Below are positions 31,480-42,554 of a stretch of 64,000 nucleotides of DNA, piece by piece. Position numbers and translations under genes: made by a program. Positions within the stretch are counted from its first letter, which is position 1; every line of letters starts with the position of its first letter. The notes below the pieces were generated by a model. It saw only the letters and a program-made list of their open reading frames with translations. It had not been told where the DNA came from and ran no database searches. The stretch covers positions 124,001-188,000 of the forward strand of contig MBPM02000007.1 in assembly GCA_001695595.3 (NCBI GenBank), read 5' to 3'. Source of the DNA: Plasmopara viticola (taxonomy: Eukaryota > Oomycota > Peronosporomycetes > Peronosporales > Peronosporaceae).

Positions 31480-33939
31480 ATGAATTCGCCGATCGAAGTC
31501 TCTCAGATTTCGCTCTCGCACTCGCGGAGCTCGGGCTATAGTCGACCGGACCGCAGCCACGACGACAGTCGCATGTTTGACGTCGACTCGCCTTCCGTCA
31601 TGTCGGCGGCCAAAGACTTTTTGTACCAGCGCCAATTGGCCCCCAATGCCGTGCCCTTGCTCGTCCGTCTCCAGCGCTTTCGCATCCTCTTGACCGCCGC
31701 GCTCGGGGCCTCGTGCATGGTCGTGCCCATGTATTTCTTACAACAAGGCCTTGTCCTCACGTCGTACCAAGTCACAAGTACCGAGCCGACGAGCGCGACG
31801 GAGCTCGACACGTACAATGCCATCGTGGGCCTCCTCACGTCGCTGGTGGTCAGGCCACTGCTGAGTCTCGTCACTGCCGTCGTCCCCGCCCTCTTGCTCT
31901 GTTTCTTCACGCAAAAGTCCATGCAAGAGACGACGTCCACGTCCTCGCGCGTGGCCCTGGCGTGCATCGGGCACGTCGTCCTCTACCTCTTCCTCAATGG
32001 GTTCATGGCCGTCTACGTGCACGAAGAGACGGCGCGCGTCGACGCCATCATCCACGCCAAAGACTTGGCATCGAATGCCTCCAGCACCGTCTCGCCAGTC
32101 TATCCGGGCGCAAGTGTCGATACGATCCTCCGCACTGCCATGCAACTGGCCGACGCGACGGCCGAGAACGCCCCGGGACAGTGCAGTCGTCCGTCGCCCC
32201 GGCGGCTCCCGGCCCAGCTCGACTACGGCTTTGCATCGCGGCCCTGGTTCCGTCACTTGCTCCCGACGGCCCCGGCTGCGACCGCGACCAATACGCTCAA
32301 CGTCTCGTTGCACACGGGCGTCGAGGCCGCGGCCCACGTGGCGATGCCCATGCCCTTGCCGGCCGCGCGCAATCTCGTGGCGTTGGCGCTGCGCGCGACC
32401 GACGATTACTTTCGACCGCAAGACGGTCAAGTCAACACGAGCGTCTTTGAGCTCGACGGGGTCCCGCAAGACTACGACGCGGCCTTGCGCGACAACGGCA
32501 CCATGATCGACGCCCTCGTGCGCGCTACGAACGCCACGTTGGCTCGTGCGGTCAAGGCCCGTCCGCACTTGCGCAACGTGAGCGTGGCCGACGCGCGCGT
32601 CGCGTTTGTGCAGTTTCCGTGGACGAGCGCCAGTGGCCACGTGACGTTCGAAGGCGTGACGCTCGAATTGCCCTTGACGAAAGCGTACTTGCGGCGACAA
32701 GTGACGCTGCGCGAAGATACGACGGCGTCCGTGCTCTATGGCGCGCAGGCGCTCGACGGGCTGTTTGAGATCAATGCCAAGGAAGAGTGTGGCCGTTACG
32801 GGTGCATGGTGAGTCCCGTGGGCGCCTTGTTCGGGACGGCGCCCGTGGACCAAGGCAGTCAAGTCCGCGCCCTGTCCATCTGTCTCGATGCCAACGGGCA
32901 CGAAGACATGGCGGCGACCATGAGCTTGGACGGCAAAGCGTGTGCCGTCCGGTCTACGACGTCCATGCTCGTCGTGAGCTTTGCCAAGCGCATCGTTGGC
33001 GACGCCATGGCGTCCTCCACGGTCAATGGGTCGAGCGCCAACGCCGTGGTCGTCATGCTCACGAACGCGCGAAAGATCTATGAAGTCACGGCGGGGCGCT
33101 TGTCGTGGGCCACGACCGACTTGGCTGCCACGTACGACGCGTCGTGTGGCACCAGCGACTGCCACGGCCTCGTCTTTCCGCTCGCCCACGACGCGGGCGA
33201 CGTCGTGGTCGGGGCGGCCCACGTGCCCGTCTCGACCTTGTCGCCGTACGCTTCGTCGCTCCTGGCCTGGACGCCCCTCGTCACGTCCAACGCGCAAGAA
33301 GTCGATCAGAGCGACATGCTCAAGAGTGACGTGGTCTTGCCGCAGAATTTCCACGACACGTCGGGGTGGGCGCCCATCGATGGCGCGCACTGTGAACGGG
33401 AACGCGGGACGTTCATGGACCGCGTGCAATCCGCGCACTTGTACTCGGATTACTCGCTCCAGCCCGCGTACCTCTCGGCCCTCTTTTGGCTCTTGCAGCA
33501 CGGCGTCGTCAAGCAACGCGCCACCGACTCGACGTTGGCGTTTGAGGGCAATGTCAAGTTTGTGGACGTGGTCGTCGCCGTCCCGCCGCTCTCGGCCGTG
33601 CTCACGTGCGTCGGGGCCGCGCTGCTCGTGCTCATGGCCCTGGCCATCTACTTTGGCGGCAAGAGCCGAGAAGCGGACATTGAGCGGCACTTTAAACCGC
33701 ACCACTTGGCGCGCATTCTCTTGGACGACGAGGAGTTTTCGCACCGGTTGCTCAAGTGCGACTTGCTCAACGTGGGCAACAAATACTTGAACAGTTCGGA
33801 ACTGCTCGAGGAGTTTGAGATCAGTGGCTTGGCGCTGCGGCATCGGACGCGGCCGTCCGACGTGTTGATTGTCCCGAATGCCCACCTTGCGTCCACGCGG
33901 TCGGCCCCGTCAGCAACGCAAGCAGCCCATGTCGTGTAA
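31480..33939 (+). CDS. Unrecognised polytopic membrane protein with a large extracellular loop, 819 aa
   Basis: The open frame extends upstream to 31360 without an ATG. The first in-frame ATG is 31480, in good context (gcggccATGAA). A Ser-rich cytosolic N-terminus leads to three membrane helices at about 68-92 (ILLTAALGASCMVVPMYFL), 112-142 (LLSLVTAVVPALLLCFF) and 155-178 (ALACIGHVVLYLFLNGFMAV). A roughly 530-residue loop follows with at least seven N-glycosylation sequons and scattered cysteines. A last helix lies at about 712-737 (LSAVLTCVGAALLVLMALAIYF), then a cytosolic tail of about 80 residues. I recognise no family; similar architectures occur as oomycete-restricted membrane proteins. 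Codon use is extremely GC-rich at third positions, which also opens long shadow frames on the other strand. Confidence 0.8.
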   Translation: MNSPIEVSQISLSHSRSSGYSRPDRSHDDSRMFDVDSPSVMSAAKDFLYQRQLAPNAVPLLVRLQRFRILLTAALGASCMVVPMYFLQQGLVLTSYQVTSTEPTSATELDTYNAIVGLLTSLVVRPLLSLVTAVVPALLLCFFTQKSMQETTSTSSRVALACIGHVVLYLFLNGFMAVYVHEETARVDAIIHAKDLASNASSTVSPVYPGASVDTILRTAMQLADATAENAPGQCSRPSPRRLPAQLDYGFASRPWFRHLLPTAPAATATNTLNVSLHTGVEAAAHVAMPMPLPAARNLVALALRATDDYFRPQDGQVNTSVFELDGVPQDYDAALRDNGTMIDALVRATNATLARAVKARPHLRNVSVADARVAFVQFPWTSASGHVTFEGVTLELPLTKAYLRRQVTLREDTTASVLYGAQALDGLFEINAKEECGRYGCMVSPVGALFGTAPVDQGSQVRALSICLDANGHEDMAATMSLDGKACAVRSTTSMLVVSFAKRIVGDAMASSTVNGSSANAVVVMLTNARKIYEVTAGRLSWATTDLAATYDASCGTSDCHGLVFPLAHDAGDVVVGAAHVPVSTLSPYASSLLAWTPLVTSNAQEVDQSDMLKSDVVLPQNFHDTSGWAPIDGAHCERERGTFMDRVQSAHLYSDYSLQPAYLSALFWLLQHGVVKQRATDSTLAFEGNVKFVDVVVAVPPLSAVLTCVGAALLVLMALAIYFGGKSREADIERHFKPHHLARILLDDEEFSHRLLKCDLLNVGNKYLNSSELLEEFEISGLALRHRTRPSDVLIVPNAHLASTRSAPSATQAAHVV

Positions 33940-34348
33940 GTCGTGAGTGGTGCAAGTCGTGAGGATAGAACCTATTTAGTGTGTTTTTTTAATGAGGTAG
34001 AAACCAAGTGTGTAACACAAGAAAGCGGAGCCTTTTTCTATTTAGCGATCGTCTACGCTTTCGTGCGTTTGTCGAGGCAACGAGCTGGCGTACAAACGCA
34101 TAAAGCGGGCTCTTGCACGTGCGTGGCGTGAGCTAGCGAGCTGTCCAGTTCGTGAGGTCGAGCTCGTGCGGCTTTTGTACGTGGCGTCCGAGTAAACTTA
34201 CATGATTGTGACCAATTATACCTACCGTGAGTTTACATTCTGAAGAACTTATATGTATATGCTTAAGTGCAAAAAGACTAAAAAAGGTCAAACCAACCCA
34301 ATAATATTGTGCTCGTTTCAAGTCGGATGTTTGTCCGCGACGGCTTGT

Positions 34349-34670
34349 AATGTAATGTATTACGTTATCGCGTTGCCAACTTATGCACGTGCTAGGCTCA
34401 GTCTGGCTAGTCCACGGCATAGAGTGGTGTCCGCATACGTCGAGTCTCGTCTGGCGGGCAGTGCAGCCAGCACCGAGGTCTTGAGGGTCTTCCATTATTT
34501 TGTTTAGCTCTGACTTGGTAAGAGCCCAGGTGGCGCCCGGTGCTGGAGACCGTCGCGTCGAGGGTGAGACTCGTTAGAGACCTGCAGATGCCCGAGAGCA
34601 CCTGCCCGAAGCGCGCGAGCATTTAGCCCCCGCGCTTGGAAGGAGGGCGTCACCCCAACCTTTTCCAAGC
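34349..34670 (-). mobile_element. SINE-like repeat, copy 4
   Basis: Inverted relative to copies 1-3 and flanked by a perfect 15-bp target duplication, tccgcgacggcttgt (34334-34348 and 34671-34685). This fixes the element at 322 bp, from GCTTGGAAAAGG to an (ACATT)n tail. It is the best-delimited member in the window. Confidence 0.93.
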
Positions 34671-37600
34671 TCCGCGACGGCTTGTTCCATGAAATGGATG
34701 CGTTGGTATAAAAGACATCTACACTAGAGGTGCCGAAAGACTGAGCAAATGTCATCTCTGCTGTAGCAACGTAAGATCAGAACACTGATAATTTGTGCGA
34801 GAACCACGCAGCACTTTGCAGAGAAGATTCGAGATATGATGTATCTGTGGACTTTACCACGATGACCAAACGGGCACCATAGAAGATCGCACCGGCATTC
34901 AAAGGTACCCCTACGCTTAAATTAGCCATTGCGTCTATGGTCGCGCTCATGAAGGAAGGCTGGGCTAGTAACAACAAACGTGTGCCTACAACTAAGGGTA
35001 CTCATACTGTCGACGGCAAGCCTCAAACAAAGCTTCTCACCAGGAAGCCGCAAAGGAAAGGTTGGCTCTGGGAGTGCCGGCAACTCCACTGCGGCGTGAA
35101 AATGCGCACATATCGTAATTTCTCATCCGATGATCTTAAGATACCTCCGCCTTCAGGCAATGACTCGGCAAACACTTGCCTTGATGTTTACCTGCCAGGG
35201 CTACGAAGAAGGATCAGATCAATGACCATGTTGTCAAAACAACATCTTTAACCGGGGTAGGTCCCTCAAGTGTTTGACCTAAAGTCAAACTCGGTGACCA
35301 TACGAAAAGCCTTTCCCGAGACAAAGTTAGCATGCAATTGGTATGAGAAAGACTAGGAAGCTCCTTAGTATAACACCACCCAAATGGAAAAACCGCTTTG
35401 GTATTAGCAACCCAAAGCCCAAGTACCTCGAATAAATAGGTTACGGCAGTGAGCTTTGAAAACAACTTGCTTCTTTATTAAGCTAAACTTCGAGGTGCCT
35501 TGGCTCTGACATAATGCTAAGCCAGGTGCCGAACACACAAGTCCGAGTTATACGAGTCACCTCAATGTGCGCCCAAAAGATCACGGCTTACATACAAAGC
35601 GCCTGCTGCTTCTGGCCAGAATGCACCAAACTTTAGTCAATCATGCCGGAGCCGTTGCAACGGCTCTTACGATTCCTAAAGAAAGGCTTTCGCGAGATCT
35701 GACAAAATTCTCTTGGCGCCCTTGAGAGCGCCTATGTTTCCCAAGGTGTCTTAATTAAAGTTTCGCTGATCTTGGCGGTTAAGGATAATTAGAGGAGGTA
35801 ACTTCCTCTTCGGCCTAGCTCCTTTCTCCAAATGGTTTGCTGGGCCTAAGTGCATACACAGATCCTGTCGGAGACGTGGCTTAGATCGAGAAGGGACGGC
35901 TATCGTGACCTGGTCGAGCCCCGAGATTACTTGCAAACCTTTATCCCCACTGCTTCAAATATAATATTGTCAACATTGGCGTGAAGCCTATTGACCACAA
36001 ACTTGCCTTGAGTGGACCAATCGGGCCTTTAGGGTCGACTGACCTCCTAAATAATTGGCTATGAGCGAGTATATTGTCAACGTTTGTGAAAAAAAGTCAT
36101 TTTGCTCAAAGATTTTTGTAATTAGAGGGTCAGGGCATTCAGAAGTCCTTGTAGCATCACTAAGAAATTCCAGTAGCATTCTATAGGCGTATTAGCCGCT
36201 GTGAAGAGTATATCCGACTTTCTAATTTAGATGGATAGTGCCAATTAAACAGATTTAGTGCACTGTACAACGTATGGTGATAAACAATACGTTCCTTTCT
36301 TGAATAGGGCGCGAAAATTGTTGCACTGACCAGTTCATTATGAGCATAAAGCAGTTCTTTCCGCTCAAATTTGGACAAACAAATTTGAGCTAGCTTGACG
36401 ACATTTGCTTGACAGTTAAAAGTGCTGCAAATGCGGCCGCCCTATTAAGCTCATAGAGGCTTGTAAACCGTCCGAGCAGCACAGAAGTGCTGGTTTGTCA
36501 GATAAGGAGAGATATCTCGATTTGTTCAGGATCCTTTGAGAGTGTTACGGCAAGCAATTTTTCCGCGTAGGCACAAAGCTGACTACAAGATACTGCCACA
36601 TATAGTGGGACCTTGCACCGAGAAGCGTGGGCGAGGAGAGGGTGTTAATTAATCTAATCGAAGGTATGCAACAAATTGTAGACTAAAGGCTGCTTTATTC
36701 ACTACAACATTTATCTTTTAATCCAACCTATGTATATTTGTATGCACTAAACCATTTGAGCAATAACATTCTCCTATTCTGTATCCTGCAAATAAGTTCA
36801 GTATTTAAAACGGCTAAGAAACTGACTGGTGTTCAAGGCTCCATGTAAAGAGAATCAAAATTTATAAGCGAAAGCTTTGTGTAACAATCCGTTTTCACGC
36901 GCAATGGCTGCTGCTACACTTGTAAATGACCATTCTCACCGATGAGTATGGTATGACTAAGTTCGCTCAGATACGGCAGAAGGGGGATTAGAAATGTCGG
37001 AAAGAAATGGATGCTTCGAATCAGAGTGAATTAAATCTATCAGCTTCGTACTATTCTACAAATTATCATTTGTGGATCGCTAGATGCTTGACCTCAAAAC
37101 ATGGTATTAGACTTATACAGATTTGGATAAAAAAATAAGCGTTTTACCCCACAATTATTATGCAGCTTAATGATCTTTGTCAATATGCATTGACAGCGGT
37201 CCTTAGACCATGGACGGCCCTTTTTCAACTCCCCGGCTCTTAGTGCTGCTTTCTTTGTAATGTTTGATATTTAAAGCATCAATTTCGTTGTGTTAGACAA
37301 TTTGGGGATACTCAATCAAGCGATACACACTGCGTCACGGGCTAAAAGCATTCAACACGTGTTTTTTCATTAGGTATGATGAAGCGCTACAATCTTGGGA
37401 AACAGACACCAAGTCTCAAATCGGACTCGACTCAAATTACTTTTTTCAACTGTCACTAAAAGCTTGATCTCTGTACGTTAAATAACTGAATTCTGACTCA
37501 GGGGTTTTGGAAAGTCCAGGTCGTCGGCTAAGAAGCCAGTTGAATATACCGTGAAAGTACTATCAGTATGTAAAGTCTCTACTTTTGTAGGAGGGTGGGA

Positions 37601-40600
37601 GACTAATTACGTCTCTCCGTAGTAAAGTGCACTCAAACTGGGGAGTAGCAGTATCCGCAAAGTTCACGAACCAATTCAGTCAAAGAAGTGTAGTTTTGCA
37701 AATTGTGGTGGTACCATTGACCCTTTAGGTCACCTAAATAACGACAGTTAAGATTACAGCGACAATGTCGACAAAAGCCAAGCGGTCTTGACATGATTGG
37801 AGAGGATGATGTCTCAAGCTTATAACCAGCGACACTGTCACTGATGACGACGAAGTAAAGGGGAGCAACTGGCAGCGGTGAGCTGTCAATGCAATTGCCT
37901 TAACGATTCGGACCGCGATGATCATTTACGGCTTGCTTGATAAGAATGCTTCAGGAGCTACAGATGTAAGGTGGTCTGATAGCTGCAAAACAACGCACCG
38001 AATGGTGCGTCGTATAAATTACTCTTATGATCTTGTTGTCCAATTATTCGATGCTATTACATAATGTACTAAATTGTAGACAGCTTCGTAATTAAATGGT
38101 TAATCAATTAGCGGTTCCCGCAAACATTTATTCGGCAAATCGTATTGAAAGTCGGTTACAACGCATAGACTAACGAGCAAAGATGCTGAGTCAATATCAA
38201 GGCTACAATTCGAGCAAATGTATAATGCGATCCAGTAAAATATCGAGCACCATCGATCAGCCGCTTTACAAGGCAGAGCAGGCCTGGAGAGGACGGCATG
38301 CTTGATCATTTCGAGTGTACTGATGGTTATTGTGGCGCGTCTCGCAAAAGAAGTCCCTTATAGAGCTCATGGCCGTTCAAGTTGGCGTCGCTTTCATTAA
38401 TTTTTAAAGCGTGAAATCCGGTTAAGAAGCTGGATACAAAAATGGACGGCATCTAAAATATCTTGAGCGAGGGACCCACGCATTCGTGTGTGGAGGAGAA
38501 CTATGCTTTCGGACCTTTCCTTACTCGCAGCCAAAGCCACGCTATATCGAGGCTAAGCAAAAGCAATATTTTTACCTCAATGTAACTTGCGGTCAAGAAT
38601 GCGTTTAACAATCCTTCGAAAGTAGCCGTGCGAGTCTATTAGCGATGAAAGGCTAATGCGGCTGTAGAAGCGGAATGGTTTTAGTGAGATGATGAAGACG
38701 AAGGGCCACATATTTTGAATGAAAAGGAAGATGCAAACTACGCAAACTTATGAGGTCGGGCTGCTAAGGCGACGGCGACAATGTAGCGTTTGTCCAATCG
38801 CTAGCGGTTGATCTTGGCTTTGTAAGTCGTGACTGTACGTCTCTGGTGCGGTAACCGTGTACAGGATACGGGATCCAAGAGGGGCGGCTTTTTCGCGCAA
38901 AAAGATGGGACGAGAGTCGTTTTGTGCGTCGTGGTGTGATTCTCAAAAATTTGCGCATTGTGATACCTTGATTTGTCCTTTGTTAATTGTTGGAAGAAAA
39001 TATATATATCCGTCACAAAGTTAAATCCTTGAGCGGGTCTATATAACGTGGCACGATCACACTCGCATAAAAAATCGTTTTTTGGTCTGCTGATCATACT
39101 CGATTGTCGTACTTTCGAGTCACCATATTTCTGTGGCCGTGTCTATTAGCGATTGTTCCTGCTGTGCGTCACGCTTGAATCGATTAACCGATCAATAAAG
39201 AAGTAAAATCTTTGCCGTAGCTTTTGTGTCGACTTGTTTTATCAAGGATAATAGCTCGTAACTCATCGCGTGGAGTCTAAGTTCGAAAAGTCTACGGCTA
39301 GCTCAGTTCTCTATTGGTTTGCGAGACTCGTATGTTCCGCCAGGACAACCGTCGCGATAATGATAGTCACTCCATGTGGCTATGAGCCCGTACACGGATC
39401 ATCCAAAATTTTCGGGCTTGTAGACCCTTCCTTTTCCTCTATGGATATAAAGCTGCAAAATGACTTGAACATAGCATAAAAAAAGTTAAACGATAATGAT
39501 GAAAAATAAGGTCAGGAGCCCAGGATTATACTAGCCAGCTACGACAACTTTACGAGCCCAATCAATTAAAAGGTATCTAAGCGTAAGCACATGGAGCATC
39601 TTATAGTGCTCTGTTCAAGTGCTCTCTCTGTTTCTTCCAGTACTTTTCGAGGGCTTTTTCTGTATCTGCTTCTTTGTATAAAAAGGTGCAAAGTCGACAT
39701 CAAAAACTTCTGTGCTATACTCAGAAAACTTTAAGCTAGAGCACTGACGTTTATCGTGAAATGTGCATTGACGAAATCAATTTGGGCGGACCAAATTATC
39801 AAGGAACTTGAACGGTTCCCGTTAATCTAGATGAGAAACTCTCGACTTCGAGAGCACCGATAGTTTTTCGTTTTTGGCTCAATGATTTCAGCCCCAGCGA
39901 TATGTGTTCAGTGTTAAAGGTCACAGAGTGTTGGGGTCCTTTCTCTATGCTCCCGGCGGAGCTTTCGTGAGACATGTAAACTCCTCCGCAAGATACCAAA
40001 AGTACTATTTGGTGCGATATCTAAACAGAGTCGGTCAACGTGTCGGACATTGTAATGTCAGAGCTGGACACTAGAGGCGTCAAGTGGTAAAAACTTTCAG
40101 GTTTTGCTCGCAAGAATCATCATTCGATGCATGCTAGTGATGAACTTGGCCAATTAGGTTCTGCTGTGCTTGTTAGGCTGCGATCTGTGCTCGCACGACA
40201 CAGCGCTCGCTGGTGACATGTTTCTCAAAGCAAAGGCAAGAAGGAGAGGCTCTATCAGTGACACTTAGGCACTAAGCGATGATGTGAGATATAGCATTTG
40301 CCGCATGATGGGCAGCATGGTCGAAGCTCTTTTGGTGCACGCAAAGCCGCAACTTAATTAGTGAGAAGTTCTCGTTGAACACATGACTTGCCGCATGTCC
40401 TGTGTGGCATAAATGGCTTTCTGCCAATACATCAAGAACAACGCCCTGTCGATGCACGTGAAGTGGCATGATAAATCCTGCGCATCACTCGTAGGGAACA
40501 AAGCACACTGGATGCCACGCAAGATATTGATGGCTGAAACCCTGGTGATGTACGTGTGGTCGGCCCAGATACGACAAAGAGAGTCTCGTCGATGACGCTA

Positions 40601-41118
40601 GTTTGATCAAGGAGGCGTATGGTTCTCTTTGAGTAGTGCGAATTATCTCGTCTTGGACGGAGGAGCTAAAGTAAAAAATTTAAAAGCCGACAATAGCTCC
40701 CGGCTTCATCGTAGTGTCTACCTTAGCTTCATTGTCTAAGTTGAGATGCCCCGCACTGCTCAATGAGCCCTGACAAAGGGATTTACGGGTATGGTTGAGA
40801 GCAAGACCAGCCCGAAGTCTTTCTGTCCTATATTGCTCTACTCAAGCAAGACAGCCCATCTTTAGCAAAGTTTAAAAAAAAATGCAGCATAGTCAGAAGT
40901 GTCGGCTAGAGTGGACATTGCAACTTCTGCGCCATTTTAAACTTCCTTTTTCATCCAAAAAAAGCTTACTTCGCTCTTGTATCTACTAGATGACAGTATA
41001 CATTGTAGGTCGAGATCGTGTCTATCCCATTAACCGGTAAGAGCTTCGATAGTACACCATTAGTTCTGCAATAAAGAAATGTCTGATCTTTGGAGCTCTT
41101 TGAAATCGCTTAGACGAA

Positions 41119-41207
41119 ACGCTACGTACGCCACCTATGAGAATAATTTAGAAATCCTGGTTACGCTACGTACGCCACCTATGAAAATTATTTTAGATAT
41201 CATGTTT
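41119..41207. repeat. Two-unit tandem repeat, period 44-45 bp
   Basis: acgctacgtacgccacctatga(g/a)aat...ttta recurs at 41119 and 41163 with a few substitutions. Confidence 0.8.
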
Positions 41208-41325
41208 ACTCGCAAGAGTGGCGTCTAGCTTTAAAAAACTAACATCGAGATATATCTGACTCTTTACTCAAAAAAATTCAAGTAAAATTGAGATCTTTGA
41301 GGTCTAGTAAGGGACACCCAAGGAT

Positions 41326-41434
41326 CGACATTCATCGCATTTGTACTCTCTTCTTGGGAGGCTATATAACTTTGAGGAAGAGCGACGTTCGACATTCATC
41401 GCATTTGTACTCTCTTCTTGGGAAGCTATATAAC
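41326..41434. repeat. Pair of 45-bp direct repeats, 64-bp spacing
   Basis: cgacattcatcgcatttgta... through gctatataac occurs at 41326-41370 and 41390-41434 with one visible difference (ggag versus ggaa). A short GC-richer spacer separates the units. It includes a TATATAA-like string in each unit. Confidence 0.85.
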
Positions 41435-42554
41435 CGCCCATCTCTGGTACTATGTATTTCACTAAGACTTGTGATCGTTTATTGCAGCTGCCGGTGGTGC
41501 TGTATAACCAATCTGTGAGAATATAGTATCCAACATCATTGGCGTCTTTGGCAGCACAGACTGCCGAAGTCTGTTTGTGATGACAACCGTCTCAAAGATC
41601 AATTATGTTTCTTTTTTATTGCATTCGACAAAAGCGCCTTACCCTCGGATGATCGACGAAACAGCGTACATCAAGGGTCCTCTCAATAATTGAGGCCGTC
41701 AGCGCCTTTAGCTCGTGAATGTATCTATAAATCTTGCGTTGTGAGACAAGAAAGTGTGAGCTAAAATAAGATTCAAGCACACCGGAAGGAATAATGCTCT
41801 CGGTTGTTGTTCTGTGTAATCTCATTCTCAGGTGTAGTAGTTTTACGAGTTAGTACCTTACTCTTATGCCGGCCATTATTGTGAGCACAACACCCCTCTG
41901 GTCGTCTGTGATCATGGCCGCCTTAGTAATCATATCAAATTTCATTAGTCTAGAAAAAAAGGTAATATCTTTCTTCTCTGGAAAGGTGAAGACGTCAGCT
42001 TCACCGGTCTGGATCCCACTGTTGGTGCTACCACCAAAGCTGTCTATGATCAAGAGCATAAACTTCACTTGTAAAGCTCGAACTACTTGATATGTCTAGC
42101 TGCGTTCACTGCATTCTAAGCCGTTTTGGTAATCCAAAGGTCAAAAGTATATCGAACGGCGCATACTACGCGTTCGATAGGTCGTTTAGCACGTTCTGTT
42201 TTGGAATCTTTAAGAGGATTCGAGTGGACAAGTAGGCGTAAATTGACTCAAGGTGATTTTAAGTGCAATGGGATAGCACCTTGCAAAAAATGGCGTGCAG
42301 AAAGATATGCGATATGACTGCTCACAAAGTATTGATGTTAAATTAGAATGTAAATTATTCATTAAAATGTTTCTTTGGTTTTGGAGCAATTCGGTTTCTA
42401 CAAAAAAGTTTACGGTATGCTGATAGAGAGGTCTGACTGAAACAAAAAATTGAGGTATGCGACGTACTGTGATAAGTTATCCTTTTAATTCAATTCGCCA
42501 TTCATATAATACGCACTTGATTTACGCTACGTAGACAAGAGATTAAACACTCGC

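Larger units (their letters stand above)
33940..42554. other. Gene-poor 8.6-kb spacer
   Basis: Holds SINE-like copy 4 (34349-34670) and two short tandem repeats (41119-41207 and 41326-41434). Otherwise only short, unrelated ORFs (for example 34937-35251, 38801-39097 and 39270-39479) without recognisable domains. I see no RNA gene. Confidence 0.5.

Noticed and set aside
31738..33885. 715-codon open frame antisense to the GC-rich membrane-protein gene
   Set aside because: It mirrors the sense gene's GC-rich third positions, has an Arg/Gly/His-rich composition, shows no domain or promoter, and stays open only because stop codons are rare in that bias.
34600..34670. HDV-like self-cleaving ribozyme at the SINE 5' end
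   Set aside because: P1 and a P3/L3-like arrangement can be drawn, but no P2 3' strand pairs with the segment after P1, so the nested pseudoknot is not supported.
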